Source of the DNA: Streptomyces alboniger
GTDB lineage: Bacteria > Actinomycetota > Actinomycetes > Streptomycetales > Streptomycetaceae
NCBI RefSeq assembly: GCF_008704395.1
Contig: NZ_CP023695.1
Location: forward strand, 2,976,001-3,040,000
DNA: 64,000 nt
Direction of reading: 5' to 3'
Made by a program: the position numbers and the translations under genes. This document shows, one piece after another, positions 8,866 to 18,129 of this stretch (positions within the stretch are counted from its first letter, which is position 1; each line of letters begins with the position of its first letter). The notes under the pieces were generated by a model that did no database searches, was not told the origin of the DNA, and saw only the letters and a program-made list of their open reading frames with translations.

Positions 8866-9297
8866 TCAGCGCGGGACCGGGCCCCACGGTGTCTCCAGGG
8901 CCGTGCGCAGGGCACCGGTCAGCTCCTCGCCGATGCGTTCGGCGAGCTGTTCCTCCAGGCGGGCGATGGCCGCCCTCGCCCGGCGGTGGGCGCGCTCGCC
9001 CTCGGGGGTGCGCCGGATGAGCCGTTGCCGGGCGGACGCGGGGTCCGGGACCTGTTCGAGGATTCCGGCAGCGACCAGGCCGTGCACGGCCTGGTGGGCG
9101 GTCTGGCGGGTGACGCCCATGCGCCGCGCCAGTTCGGAGACGGTGGTGCCCTCGTCGTCCAGTACGGAGCAGAGCTGCACCTGCGTCGGGGAGACCGGGG
9201 TCTCGCCGGCCGCGGCCATGGCCGCGGAGAGTCCTTCCTCGAACCAGCGGCGGGCCTCGCCGAGGAGTTGGGTCAGGTCGCGCTGATCGGACGGCAT
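8866..9297 (-). CDS. MarR-family transcriptional regulator
   Basis: The 143-residue protein has the MarR winged-helix core: SPTQVQLCSVLDDEGTTVSELARRMGVTRQTAHQAVHGLVAAGILE (about residues 36-82) contains the recognition helix, and the following segment with RRTPEGERAHRRAR forms wing and dimer helix. It is divergent from the cupin dioxygenase gene with 88 bp between starts, and a perfect 9-bp inverted repeat lies in that gap. By analogy with MarR pairs it probably represses the cupin gene and itself in response to a small aromatic ligand; that is inference. Confidence 0.9.
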   Translation of the reverse strand: MPSDQRDLTQLLGEARRWFEEGLSAAMAAAGETPVSPTQVQLCSVLDDEGTTVSELARRMGVTRQTAHQAVHGLVAAGILEQVPDPASARQRLIRRTPEGERAHRRARAAIARLEEQLAERIGEELTGALRTALETPWGPVPR

Positions 9298-9342
9298 TCT
9301 TCCTCGCTGCTGTGCTCACCGGCTTGCTCACCGGCACTCGTT

Positions 9343-9363
9343 AATGTCAGGCTACCTGACATT
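9343..9363. promoter_or_regulatory. Probable MarR operator
   Basis: Perfect inverted repeat AATGTCAGG / CCTGACATT (9343-9351 and 9355-9363) with a CTA spacer. It sits between the divergent MarR and cupin starts, 23 bp before the cupin ATG. A tandem GCTCACCGGC pair lies just left of it (9314-9335). Confidence 0.7.
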
Positions 9364-9385
9364 TCTGTCGCCCCGAGGAGCACCC

Positions 9386-9943
9386 ATGACCATCGAGTAC
9401 GCCACGCGGTACCGCCCCGCCTCCCGCATCCCCGCGGAACCGGGCAAGCCCTACTTCATCGAAAAGGGCGAGGGGGACCGCGCCCATCTGTTCGGCGATC
9501 TGATCACCGTCTACGCGGGCGGCGAGCAGACCGAGAACACCTTCAACTTCTTCACCGTAGAGGGCCCCAAGGGCGACCTCATCCCCGCCCACGTGCACGC
9601 CGACACCCACGAGGTCTTCTACGTCACCCAGGGCGCCGTCCGCCTCTTCGTCGAGGACACCGAGGGCCTCCAGCAGGAGAAGCTGCTCACCCCCGGCGAC
9701 TTCGGCTTCGTACCGAAGAACTGCGCGCACGCCTACCGCATGGAGCGCCACCACAGCCAGGTCGTCGGCGTCGCCGCGGGCCCCGGCGGCACCTTCGAGC
9801 GGTTCTTCGAGAACCTCGGCGCGCCCACGCAGGCACACGGCCTGCCGCACCGGCCGCTGATCCCCGAACCCCACACGTTCGGCACGGTCCCCGAGCGGTA
9901 CGACGTGAACTTCCTGCCCGACCACCAGTGGCGCACCCGGTGA
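9386..9943 (+). CDS. Cupin protein, quercetin 2,3-dioxygenase-like
   Basis: The 185-residue protein has a double-stranded beta-helix cupin fold. The metal motif PAHVHADTHEVFYVTQG (about residues 70-86) supplies two His and one Glu, and the second cupin motif PGDFGFVPKNCAHAYR supplies the fourth His. This pattern fits quercetinase or pirin-like dioxygenases acting on flavonoids or other catechol-like aromatics. ATG 9386 has GAGGAG five bases upstream. Its stop overlaps the GTG of the following hydrolase remnant (GTGA), so they were one operon, controlled by the divergent MarR protein. Confidence 0.85.
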   Translation: MTIEYATRYRPASRIPAEPGKPYFIEKGEGDRAHLFGDLITVYAGGEQTENTFNFFTVEGPKGDLIPAHVHADTHEVFYVTQGAVRLFVEDTEGLQQEKLLTPGDFGFVPKNCAHAYRMERHHSQVVGVAAGPGGTFERFFENLGAPTQAHGLPHRPLIPEPHTFGTVPERYDVNFLPDHQWRTR

Positions 9944-10771
9944 CCGGGCCCGCGCTGCGAGAGCTGATCGCCTCCCCCCACCCGGACGTGGCCCCCCTGC
10001 CGCCCGCGGCCCCGCGCGAGCCCGGCGTGCGCGAGCTGCGCGGTGTGCCCTACTTCCAGGCCGACGGCAGCCGCCCCCTGGAACTCGACCTGTGGCTGCC
10101 CGGGGCCGCCGCCGGGGACGGTCCGGCCCCGCTGGTGCTCTTCGTGCACGGCGGCGCCTGGCGCATGGGGCGCCGCGACGACATGGGCCTGCGCACCCGG
10201 CAATGGTCGCCGGGGCCCCTCGCCCGCATCGGCCCGCTTCCCCGCCCCGCTGGACGACCTGCGGGCAGCCCTGCGCTGGCTCGCCCTGCGCGACGGGGAA
10301 CTCGGCGTCGACACCGGGCGGACCGTGGTCTGGGGCGACTCCGCGGGCGGCCACCTCGCCTCGCTCCTCGCGCTGGGCGAACCGGGCCCGGCGGGCGCCG
10401 TGATCTGGTACGGCCCGAGCGATCTGACCACCCGGCGGGGTCACTTCACCCCCGAGGACCCCGCCACTCCGGAGGCACGCCTGCTGGGCGCGGCCCCTGC
10501 GGCCGTCCCGGAGCGGGCCGAGGCGGCCAGCCCACTGGCCCAAGTCGCCTCGGGAGCCCCGCCGTTCCTGCTCGCCCACGGCGACGCGGACACCCTGGTG
10601 GACCACTCGCACAGCGCGTCGCTGGCGGCCGCGCTCCAGCGGGCGGGGGCCGGGGCGGAACTGTGGACGGTGCCGGGGGCGGGCCACGCCTGGGGCGGTC
10701 TTGACGATGCGGAGGTGGAGAGCATCTTCACGCGCTCGCCGGATTTCGCCCGCGGCCGCGCGGGCCTCTGA
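9940..10771 (+). pseudogene. Alpha/beta hydrolase broken by an internal deletion and frameshift
   Basis: Two reading frames together make an esterase-like alpha/beta hydrolase. The first frame, from GTG 9940, ends its recognisable part at LARI (10221-10230) and carries the oxyanion motif LFVHGGAWRMG. The second resumes at ARFPAPLDDLRAALRWLAL (from 10232) and carries the nucleophile elbow WGDSAGG, the acid segment LAHGDADTLVD and the catalytic His in GAGHAWGG. In related proteins a strand of roughly 15-20 residues with a DYRLS motif lies between these parts; it is missing here and the frame changes. So the gene lost a non-multiple-of-three segment near 10230, unless the assembly is wrong. No intact product can be made in either frame. 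Confidence 0.75.
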
Positions 10772-10779
10772 GACGCCCG

Positions 10780-10819
10780 ATCGCCGGACAGGCAGGGGTA
10801 CTTGAGCCTGTCCGGCGAT
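10780..10819. terminator. Hairpin between hydrolase remnant and hpd
   Basis: Perfect 14-bp arms ATCGCCGGACAGGC (10780-10793) and GCCTGTCCGGCGAT (10806-10819) with a 12-nt loop lie between two converging genes. No U-tract follows; such bare hairpins are common terminators in Streptomyces. The right arm is also part of a dispersed repeat. Confidence 0.55.
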
Positions 10820-10845
10820 GGAGGACGAGCTGGGCGCAGCCCGCG
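10806..10845 (+). repeat. Dispersed intergenic repeat (GCCTGTCCGGCGATGGAGGA type)
   Basis: Related to the tandem copies at 18026-18112 and a short copy at 36634-36652. All share the core CCGGCGnTnGAGGACGAG followed by GCGCAGCC, always between genes. Confidence 0.6.
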
Positions 10846-10856
10846 GTCAACCCCGC

Positions 10857-12068
<1,212 letters not shown>

Positions 12069-12135
12069 TCAAACTGCCCAGTGGTTGGCGAGGATGGCCG
12101 GGCTATCTGTACATGATGACCACCCCGGAGGGCGT

Positions 12136-12606
12136 ATGGCGATCGATCATCTGGACGGCAGGCTCATCGTGCTCCTGGCGCGGGAGCCGCGTATCGGGGT
12201 TCTTGAGGCGTCCCGCAGGCTCGGTGTCGCGCGCGGCACGGTGCAGGCGCGGATGGACCGGCTTCAGTCCAATGGAGTCATCCGCGGCTTCGGCCCGGAG
12301 GTCGATCCGGCGGCGCTCGGCTACCCCGTCACCGCGTTCGCGACGCTGGAGATCAAGCAGGGCCAGGGCGCGGACGTACGGGCCCACTTGGCGACCGTCG
12401 CCGAGGTGCTCGAACTGCACACCATCACGGGCCACGGCGATATGCTCTGCCGCCTCGTGGCCCGGTCGAACGCCGATCTCCAACGTGTGATCGACCGCGT
12501 CGTGGGTTTTGATGGCATCGTCCGGGCTTCCACGGCGATCGTCATGGAAAACCCCGTTCCGCTGCGGATCATCCCGCTCGTGGAGCAGGCGTCCGAAGAC
12601 CCCTGA
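12136..12606 (+). CDS. AsnC/Lrp-family regulator, probably controlling hpd
   Basis: The 156-residue protein has an N-terminal helix-turn-helix (LDGRLIVLLAREPRIGVLEASRRLGVARGTVQARMDRL, about residues 5-45) and a C-terminal ligand-binding RAM domain (about 70-145) with the GHGDMLCRLVARS segment. ATG 12136 is preferred over the read from 12034 because CGGAGG lies just upstream and the domain starts there. Lrp-type regulators sense amino acids; the divergent hpd makes tyrosine or its keto acid the obvious candidate signal. A possible hpd promoter on the other strand (TTGACC 12067-12072, TATTGC 12046-12051) lies in the shared gap. Confidence 0.9.
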   Translation: MAIDHLDGRLIVLLAREPRIGVLEASRRLGVARGTVQARMDRLQSNGVIRGFGPEVDPAALGYPVTAFATLEIKQGQGADVRAHLATVAEVLELHTITGHGDMLCRLVARSNADLQRVIDRVVGFDGIVRASTAIVMENPVPLRIIPLVEQASEDP

Positions 12607-12619
12607 GTCGACGACCCCT

Positions 12620-12644
12620 GAGCGCTTCGCCGAGCGAGGCGCTC
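12620..12644 (+). terminator. Hairpin terminator after the AsnC gene
   Basis: GAGCGC-T-TCGC and GCGA-G-GCGCTC form an 11-pair stem (one U-G pair) with a CGA loop. It separates the regulator gene from the ABC importer operon. No U-tract is present. Confidence 0.55.
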
Positions 12645-12657
12645 CGGGAAAGGCGAG

Positions 12658-13317
12658 GTGAGCACTTCAGTGAACTTCTGGGACTACCTCGGCAACCGGC
12701 ACCAACAGTTGCTGACGGACGCGTACCAGCACGCGAGCGCCGTCTTCCAGTGCATGGTCGTGGCGACCCTCATCGGCGTGCTGATCGGCGTCCTCACCTA
12801 CCGCAGCGAGTGGGCGGGCAACCTGGCCACGACCACCACCTCCACCATCCTCACCATCCCCTCGCTCGCCATGATCGGTCTGCTGATCCCGGTGGTCGGG
12901 CTCGGTGTCGCGCCGACCGTCATCGCGCTGACCCTCTACGGCCTGCTCCCGATCGTGCGCAACGCCATCGTCGGCCTGCGCGGCGTCGACCCCTCGCTCG
13001 TCGACGCGGCGAAGGGCATCGGGATGTCGAGGATCGCCCGGCTCTTCAAGGTCGAGCTGCCGATCGCCTGGCCGCCGATCCTGACCGGCATCCGGGTCTC
13101 CACCCAGATGCTGATGGGCATCGCGGCCATCGCCGCGTACGCGTCGGGGCCGGGCCTCGGCAACGAGATCTTCCGCGGCATCGGCTCGCTCGGCAGCAAG
13201 AACGCGCTCAACCAAGTGCTCGCGGGCACGCTGGGCATCATCGTCCTGGCGCTGCTCTTCGACGCCGCGTACGTCCTGATCGGCCGGCTGACGATCTCAA
13301 GGGGTATCCGTGTCTGA
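12658..13317 (+). CDS. ABC importer permease, osmoprotectant (OpuCB/ProW) type
   Basis: The 219-residue protein has about five membrane segments and the permease coupling motif (EAA loop) around DAAKGIGMSRIARLFKVELPIAWPPILTGIR (about residues 116-146). It is the first gene of a four-gene operon with an ATPase, a second permease and a binding lipoprotein, the layout of betaine/choline/carnitine importers. GTG 12658 is chosen with GGGAAAGGCGAG upstream; GTG 12670 is possible. Its stop overlaps the ATPase start by 8 bases. Confidence 0.9.
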   Translation: MSTSVNFWDYLGNRHQQLLTDAYQHASAVFQCMVVATLIGVLIGVLTYRSEWAGNLATTTTSTILTIPSLAMIGLLIPVVGLGVAPTVIALTLYGLLPIVRNAIVGLRGVDPSLVDAAKGIGMSRIARLFKVELPIAWPPILTGIRVSTQMLMGIAAIAAYASGPGLGNEIFRGIGSLGSKNALNQVLAGTLGIIVLALLFDAAYVLIGRLTISRGIRV

Positions 13318-14572
13318 GACCACCGCCGCCGCCACCTCCGGGGCCACGATCGAGCTGGACAACCTGACCAAGCGCTACCCCGGCAGCCACGAGCCGGCCG
13401 TGGACAGCGTCAGCATGGAGATCAAGGCGGGCGAGACCGTCATCTTCGTCGGCCCGTCCGGCTGCGGTAAGTCGACGACCCTGAAGATGATCAACCGCCT
13501 CATCGAGCCGACCAGCGGCCGCATCCGCATCGACGGCGAGGACGTCACCGACATCGACCCGGTGAAGCTGCGCCGCAAGGTCGGGTACGCCATCCAGTCG
13601 TCCGGCCTCTTCCCGCACATGACAGTCGCCCAGAACATCGCACTCGTGCCGAAAATGATCGGCTGGGGGAAGGCGCGGATCGCGTCGCGGGTGGAGGAGA
13701 TGCTCGATCTGGTCGGCCTCGACCCGGGCGAGTTCCACGGCCGCTATCCGCGCCAGCTCTCGGGCGGCCAGCAGCAACGGGTGGGAGTGGCGCGGGCGTT
13801 GGCGGCGGACCCGCCCGTCCTCCTGATGGACGAGCCGTTCGGCGCGGTCGACCCGATCACCCGCGACCACCTCCAGGACGAGCTGATCCGGCTCCAGCAC
13901 GAGCTGCACAAGACGATCGTCTTCGTCACGCACGACTTCGACGAGGCCATCAAGCTCGGCGACCGCATCGCCGTCCTGCGGGAGCGCTCGCACATCGCGC
14001 AGTTCGACACCCCCGAGGCGATCCTCACCAACCCCGCCGACGACTTCGTGTCCGGCTTCGTGGGCGCGGGGGCGGCCCTCAAGCGCCTCAACCTCACGCG
14101 CGTACGCGATGTGGAGATCGCCGACATCCCGACGGTGACCGTCGACGACCCACTCCAGACGATCTTCGACAAGCTGCGTGTGAGCGGCGTGAACGAACTG
14201 CTCCTGCTCGACAAGCGCGGCCGCCCCTACAAGTGGCTGCGCCGCGGCGACCTGATGCGCGCCAAGGGCTCCCTGGCCCGCGCGGGCACCCTCGTCCACG
14301 ACACGGTGACCCGCGACGCCACGCTGCGCGACGCGCTGGAGGCGGTCCTCACGGACAACGCGGGCCGGGTCGCGGTGACCGGGCGGCGCGGCGAGTACAC
14401 GGGCGTCGTCGACATGGAGACGCTGATGAACTCCGTGCACGAGATGCTGGAGGCCGACCGCCTCGATGCCGTCGAGCACCAGCACGAACTGGAGGAGCAG
14501 CGGGCCCGGCTGACCCACGAGGAGCAGGAGGGCGCGGGCCACGGGGACCTCGGAGGGGCGGCGAAGGCATGA
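13310..14572 (+). CDS. ABC importer ATPase with CBS domains (OpuCA/ProV type)
   Basis: The 420-residue ATPase energises quaternary-amine import. Walker A is GPSGCGKST (residues 48-56), the Q-loop is [11 protein letters not shown], the signature is LSGGQQQR (150-157), Walker B is LLMDEP (171-176) and the switch His is in FVTHDF. Two CBS domains fill about residues 280-385; in OpuA-type importers these sense ionic strength. The last 30 residues are charged and Glu-rich. GTG 13310 overlaps the preceding permease stop, and its own stop overlaps the next start (ATGA), so translation is coupled. Confidence 0.94.
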   Translation: MSETTAAATSGATIELDNLTKRYPGSHEPAVDSVSMEIKAGETVIFVGPSGCGKSTTLKMINRLIEPTSGRIRIDGEDVTDIDPVKLRRKVGYAIQSSGLFPHMTVAQNIALVPKMIGWGKARIASRVEEMLDLVGLDPGEFHGRYPRQLSGGQQQRVGVARALAADPPVLLMDEPFGAVDPITRDHLQDELIRLQHELHKTIVFVTHDFDEAIKLGDRIAVLRERSHIAQFDTPEAILTNPADDFVSGFVGAGAALKRLNLTRVRDVEIADIPTVTVDDPLQTIFDKLRVSGVNELLLLDKRGRPYKWLRRGDLMRAKGSLARAGTLVHDTVTRDATLRDALEAVLTDNAGRVAVTGRRGEYTGVVDMETLMNSVHEMLEADRLDAVEHQHELEEQRARLTHEEQEGAGHGDLGGAAKA

Positions 14573-15372
14573 GTGCCGACGAGCGCCGCCCCGAGGGGGA
14601 GGACCCGCCGCCCCGGGAGCCGGACCGGCAGCCGCGCCGGGTCACCTGGCAGAAGGTGACGTTCCTGCCCGCCGTGCTCGCGGTGGTCCTGCTGCTCACC
14701 TGGTGGTGGTTCCAGCAGGCCGAGCTCGACTCCATCTCCAAGAACGCGCTGGCGAACGGAAACGTGTGGCTGAGGCTGCGCCAGCACATCGAACTCACCG
14801 CGATCTCCACCTTCTTCGTGCTGATCATCGCCATTCCGCTCGGCATCCTGCTGACCCGGGGGAAGCTGCGCAGGGCGGCGCCCGCCGCGATGGCCCTGGC
14901 CAACATCGGCCAGGCGACGCCCGCGATCGGCCTCCTCGCCCTGCTGGTGATCTGGCTGGGCATCGGCGAGAAGGCGGCCCTGATCGGCATCATCGTCTAC
15001 GCCGTGCTGCCGGTGCTGTCCAACACGATCGCGGGCCTGAAGGCGAACGACCCGACGCTGCTCGAAGCGGCGCGCGGCATCGGCATGTCCCCGCTGGGCG
15101 TTCTCGGCAGGGTCGAACTCCCCCTCGCCGTCCCGCTGATCCTCGCGGGCGTGCGCACGGCCCTCGTCCTGAACGTCGGCACGGCCACCCTCGCCACCTT
15201 CGGCGGGGGCGGCGGCCTCGGCGACCTGATCACGACGGGGATGACCAACCAGCGCATGCCGGTCCTGATGCTCGGCTCGATCCTGACGATCGCGCTCGCG
15301 CTGCTGGTGGACTGGCTGGCCTCGCTGGCCGAACTGGTGCTGCGTCCACGGGGGTTGGAGGTGCGGTCATGA
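14569..15372 (+). CDS. ABC importer permease, second subunit (OpuCD type)
   Basis: The 267-residue protein has a charged proline-rich N terminus (about 30 residues), a first membrane helix near 31-48, and about five further helices. The coupling loop is EAARGIGMSPLGVLGRVELPLAVPLILAGVR. ATG 14569 overlaps the ATPase stop as ATGA; the longer read from 14233 only duplicates ATPase sequence in the wrong frame. Its stop in turn overlaps the binding-protein ATG. Confidence 0.92.
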   Translation: MSADERRPEGEDPPPREPDRQPRRVTWQKVTFLPAVLAVVLLLTWWWFQQAELDSISKNALANGNVWLRLRQHIELTAISTFFVLIIAIPLGILLTRGKLRRAAPAAMALANIGQATPAIGLLALLVIWLGIGEKAALIGIIVYAVLPVLSNTIAGLKANDPTLLEAARGIGMSPLGVLGRVELPLAVPLILAGVRTALVLNVGTATLATFGGGGGLGDLITTGMTNQRMPVLMLGSILTIALALLVDWLASLAELVLRPRGLEVRS

Positions 15373-16337
15373 GGGTTACGTGGCGTACGGGTGCGCTCGC
15401 CGTGATGGCGGGGGCCCTGCTGATGAGCTGCGGTCTCACCAGCGGCAGCCCCATGGTGGACGACGTGCGGCCCGGCTCGGTGGGCCGGGGCCTGCCCCTC
15501 AAGGGCGCCGATCTCACCGTCACCTCCAAGGAGTTCACCGAGCAGCTGATCCTCGGCGCGATCATGGGCATCGCCTTCCAGGCGGCGGGCGCGGACGTCC
15601 TCGACCGCACGGGCATCCAGGGTTCGATCGGCGCGCGCGAGGCCGTCAAGGGCGGTGACGCGGACGCCATGTACGAGTACACGGGCACCGCCTGGATCAC
15701 GTACCAGGGCAACACCGAGCCCATCGACGACCCCCGGAAGCAGTGGCGGGCGGTGCGGGACGCCGACCTGGAGAACGGCATCACCTGGCTGGAGCCGGCC
15801 ACCCTCAACAACACGTACGCGCTGGCGATGAACCGGCGGAACGCGCAGAAGTACAAGACGAAGACGCTCTCGGACGTGGCGGACCTCGCCAAGTCCGACC
15901 CGAAGGCGGTCACGCTCTGCGTGGAGAGCGAGTTCTCGTCCCGCGAGGACGGGCTGCCCGGCATGCAGAAGGAGTACGGGATGAGCGTCCCGTCCGCCAA
16001 CATCACCAAGATGGACACCGGCATCATCTACACGCAGGCGTCCAAGGGGACGTGCACGTACGGCGAGGTCTTCACCACCGACGGCCGCATCAAGGCGATG
16101 GACCTGACGACGATGGAGGACGACAAGCGCTTCTTCCCCAACTACAACGCGGCGCCCGAGATCAACAGCGAGTCCCTCAAGGAACACCCCGAGATGGCGG
16201 AGGTGCTGGCCCCCATCACCAGGAAGCTGAACAACACGGTGGCGCGGGACCTCAACTCCAAGGTGGACGTGGAGGGCCAGGATCCGCACGCGGTGGCGAA
16301 GGAGTGGCTGATCCAGGAGGGGTTCGTGAGGGAGTAG
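15369..16337 (+). CDS. Glycine betaine/osmoprotectant-binding lipoprotein (OpuCC type)
   Basis: The 322-residue extracytoplasmic binding protein has a lipoprotein signal ending LLMSC with lipid-acceptor Cys21. The mature part has the OpuAC-like fold: LTVTSKEFTEQLILGAIMG, MYEYTGTAWITY and WLEPATLNNTYALAMNR are the family segments lining the ligand pocket. ATG 15369 overlaps the permease stop. The ligand (betaine, choline, carnitine or another small quaternary amine) cannot be decided from sequence. This is the last gene of the operon; a large inverted repeat follows. Confidence 0.93.
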   Translation: MRVTWRTGALAVMAGALLMSCGLTSGSPMVDDVRPGSVGRGLPLKGADLTVTSKEFTEQLILGAIMGIAFQAAGADVLDRTGIQGSIGAREAVKGGDADAMYEYTGTAWITYQGNTEPIDDPRKQWRAVRDADLENGITWLEPATLNNTYALAMNRRNAQKYKTKTLSDVADLAKSDPKAVTLCVESEFSSREDGLPGMQKEYGMSVPSANITKMDTGIIYTQASKGTCTYGEVFTTDGRIKAMDLTTMEDDKRFFPNYNAAPEINSESLKEHPEMAEVLAPITRKLNNTVARDLNSKVDVEGQDPHAVAKEWLIQEGFVRE

Positions 16338-16350
16338 ACCTCCCGGAAGT

Positions 16351-16394
16351 TGCAAAGACTCCGTTGCAAAAACCGTTGCAACGGAGTCTTTGCA
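16351..16394. promoter_or_regulatory. 19-bp perfect inverted repeat rich in TTGCAA, operator and/or terminator
   Basis: Arms at 16351-16369 and 16376-16394 are perfect reverse complements of 19 bp with a 6-nt spacer. They contain four TTGCAA/TGCAAA blocks and a direct repeat CCGTTGCAA (16361-16369, 16373-16381). The structure ends at the first possible ATG of the ArsR-type gene (16394), which suggests an operator over a near-leaderless promoter. It could also terminate the ABC operon, whose stop is 13 bp upstream. Confidence 0.7.
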
Positions 16395-16411
16395 TGCCTA
16401 CGCTGACGGTT

Positions 16412-16999
16412 ATGACAGCACCCAAGGCGCGCAAGCTGGTCACGCTGGACGCCCGCTCTCTGCGCGGGCTCGCTCATCCGCTGCGGATCCGCCTGCTGGG
16501 TTCGCTGCGGCGTGACGGCCCCGCCACCGCCTCCCAACTGGGCGTCCGGCTCGGCGAGTCGAGCGGGTCGACCAGCTACCACCTGCGGCAACTGGCGGCG
16601 CACGGGTTCGTCGAGGACGCCCCTGAGCGGGGCAAGGGGCGGGAGCGGTGGTGGCGGGCGGCGCACCAGGGGACGAGTTTCGACGACGCGCTGCTGCGTG
16701 ACGCGGACCCGACCGTGCGCGGGGCTGCCCAGCTCTACCTCCACGAAGTGGCGTCCCTCTACATCGAAGCGCTGTCCACGTGGGTCGGCACGCGCCATGA
16801 ATGGCCCGAGGAGTGGATCGCCGCCTCGGACATGAGCGACTTCCTGCTGCACCTGACCCCCGAACGGACCGCCGAGCTGAAGGACAGGATCCACGAGGTC
16901 ATCGAGGGCTACCGCGAGTCGGCGAGCGACAAGGACGACCCACGAGCCGCCCCGGTCCGCCTCCAGACACAGCTCATTCCGACGCGCCCCACCGACTGA
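16412..16999 (+). CDS. ArsR-like (HTH_20) transcriptional regulator
   Basis: The 195-residue protein has an N-terminal winged helix: LRGLAHPLRIRLLGSLRRDGPATASQLGVRLGESSGSTSYHLRQLAAHGFVED (about residues 14-66). The C-terminal half is helical with no metal-binding cysteines, so it is not a classical metal sensor. ATG 16394 would add six residues and lies at the edge of the inverted repeat; ATG 16412 is more usual for the family. It probably binds the TTGCAA-rich repeat in its own promoter. No obvious target transporter is next to it, apart from the upstream ABC importer. Confidence 0.85.
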   Translation: MTAPKARKLVTLDARSLRGLAHPLRIRLLGSLRRDGPATASQLGVRLGESSGSTSYHLRQLAAHGFVEDAPERGKGRERWWRAAHQGTSFDDALLRDADPTVRGAAQLYLHEVASLYIEALSTWVGTRHEWPEEWIAASDMSDFLLHLTPERTAELKDRIHEVIEGYRESASDKDDPRAAPVRLQTQLIPTRPTD

Positions 17000-17012
17000 A
17001 CGGCGGACGACC

Positions 17013-17219
17013 ATGCACTCCGACCTGCACCTGAGGCTCCACCACGACCGCGCCGCCGACTTACGGCGAGCCGCACCCCCGCGGCAGAGGCGCCCCCAGC
17101 TGCGTACTCAACTCGGCTGGACCCTCGTCGAGTTGGGCCTGCGCCTGGTCAGCAGCTCGGGACCTCGCCGCCCTTGTTCAGCGCCCGCAGCGCCTCGACC
17201 GTTCCCTTCAGCGTCGTGA
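17013..17219 (+). CDS. Small conserved-looking Streptomyces protein with TTA codon
   Basis: The read begins MHSDLHLRLHHDRAADLRR and continues with QLGWTLVELGLRL, which I recognise as the style of a small protein often found in Streptomyces, usually about 50-55 residues. Codon 17 is TTA (17061-17063), predicting bldA dependence. The last 23 residues run antisense to the S16-like protease gene (71-bp overlap) and look unlike protein, so the gene may have lost its native 3' end. Function unknown. Confidence 0.45.
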   Translation: MHSDLHLRLHHDRAADLRRAAPPRQRRPQLRTQLGWTLVELGLRLVSSSGPRRPCSAPAAPRPFPSAS

Positions 17220-17958
17220 CGGGGACGAGGCGCAGGCCCTTCGGCAGCTCCGCCCCGGCGTCCGCGCACTCGGCCTTCGGGACCAGGAAGACCGTCGCAC
17301 CGTCGCGCCGCGCAGCCTTGGTCTTCAGGGCCACTCCGCCGACCGGGCCCACCTCGCCGGAGGCGGTGATCGTGCCGGTGCCCGCGATGTCCCGGCCGCC
17401 CGTGAGATCGCCGCCGCTGCCGTCGCCGTCCAGCTTGTCGATGATGCCGAGCGACAGGAACAGGCCCGCGCTGGGGCCGCCGATCTTGCCGAGGTCGGCC
17501 TGGACCTTCACCTTGCCGGTGTCGTCCGAGCCGGTCGCCTTCAGATAGGCCAGCGCCGCCTTCGTGGCGTCGTCCTGCGACTTCTTCATGTCGCCGAGGT
17601 TGTGCTCGCGGACTTCCTTCACGTTGTCGCCGGTCGGATAGACGGAGTCCTTCGGCATCACGGCCCGGTCGGTACGGAACCACCCGTCGACCACGTCACC
17701 GAGCCGCACGTCCATCTGCGGCCCCGTCGCCACGATGGTCGTCATGCGCAGGACGCCCTTCGGCTCACGGGTGGGCACGCCGGTGATCGTGAGCACCGGT
17801 TTGCCCTCGTGCTTCCCCAGGACGTTCGCCGTGCCGCCGGGCTGAGCCACGGCGAACGGCAACGGCGCGACCGCCGCGACGGCGACCAGGGCCACGACGG
17901 GCAGGGCGCAGACGGTGAGGGCCTGGGGCCGGGTGAAGTGAGGGAAGGAGAAAGCCAC
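17149..17958 (-). CDS. Secreted S16 (Lon-like) serine protease
   Basis: The 269-residue protein starts with a single N-terminal membrane/signal segment (about residues 12-38). The C-terminal half is a Lon-type proteolytic domain: GGPSAGLFLSLGIID holds the catalytic Ser and GEVGPVGGVALKTKAARRDG holds the catalytic Lys. No ATPase or PDZ domain is visible, making it shorter than YlbL-type proteins. It probably acts at the outer face of the membrane. Its 3' end overlaps the small TTA-containing ORF on the other strand. Confidence 0.88.
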   Translation of the reverse strand: MAFSFPHFTRPQALTVCALPVVALVAVAAVAPLPFAVAQPGGTANVLGKHEGKPVLTITGVPTREPKGVLRMTTIVATGPQMDVRLGDVVDGWFRTDRAVMPKDSVYPTGDNVKEVREHNLGDMKKSQDDATKAALAYLKATGSDDTGKVKVQADLGKIGGPSAGLFLSLGIIDKLDGDGSGGDLTGGRDIAGTGTITASGEVGPVGGVALKTKAARRDGATVFLVPKAECADAGAELPKGLRLVPVTTLKGTVEALRALNKGGEVPSC

Positions 17959-18025
17959 GGGATCAATCTAACGCGACGAAAAAGGTACCGGCCCGGCGGT
18001 CAAGGACGAGCGCGCGGAATATCCA

Positions 18026-18112
18026 GCCCGTCCGGCGATTGAGGACAAGCTCGGCGCAGCCGGCGGGATCAAGCCCGTCCGGCGTTTGAGGACGAGCCAG
18101 GCGCAGCCGGCG
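18026..18112 (+). repeat. Tandem intergenic repeat, two copies of about 40 bp
   Basis: Copies at 18026-18065 and 18073-18112 (47-bp period) share GCCCGTCCGGCGnTTGAGGA, then GCGCAGCCGGCG, with a few differences. They lie between two minus-strand genes. Further related copies are at 10806-10845 and, shortened, at 36634-36652. Confidence 0.75.
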
Positions 18113-18129
18113 ACAAACCCCGCCCCAGC

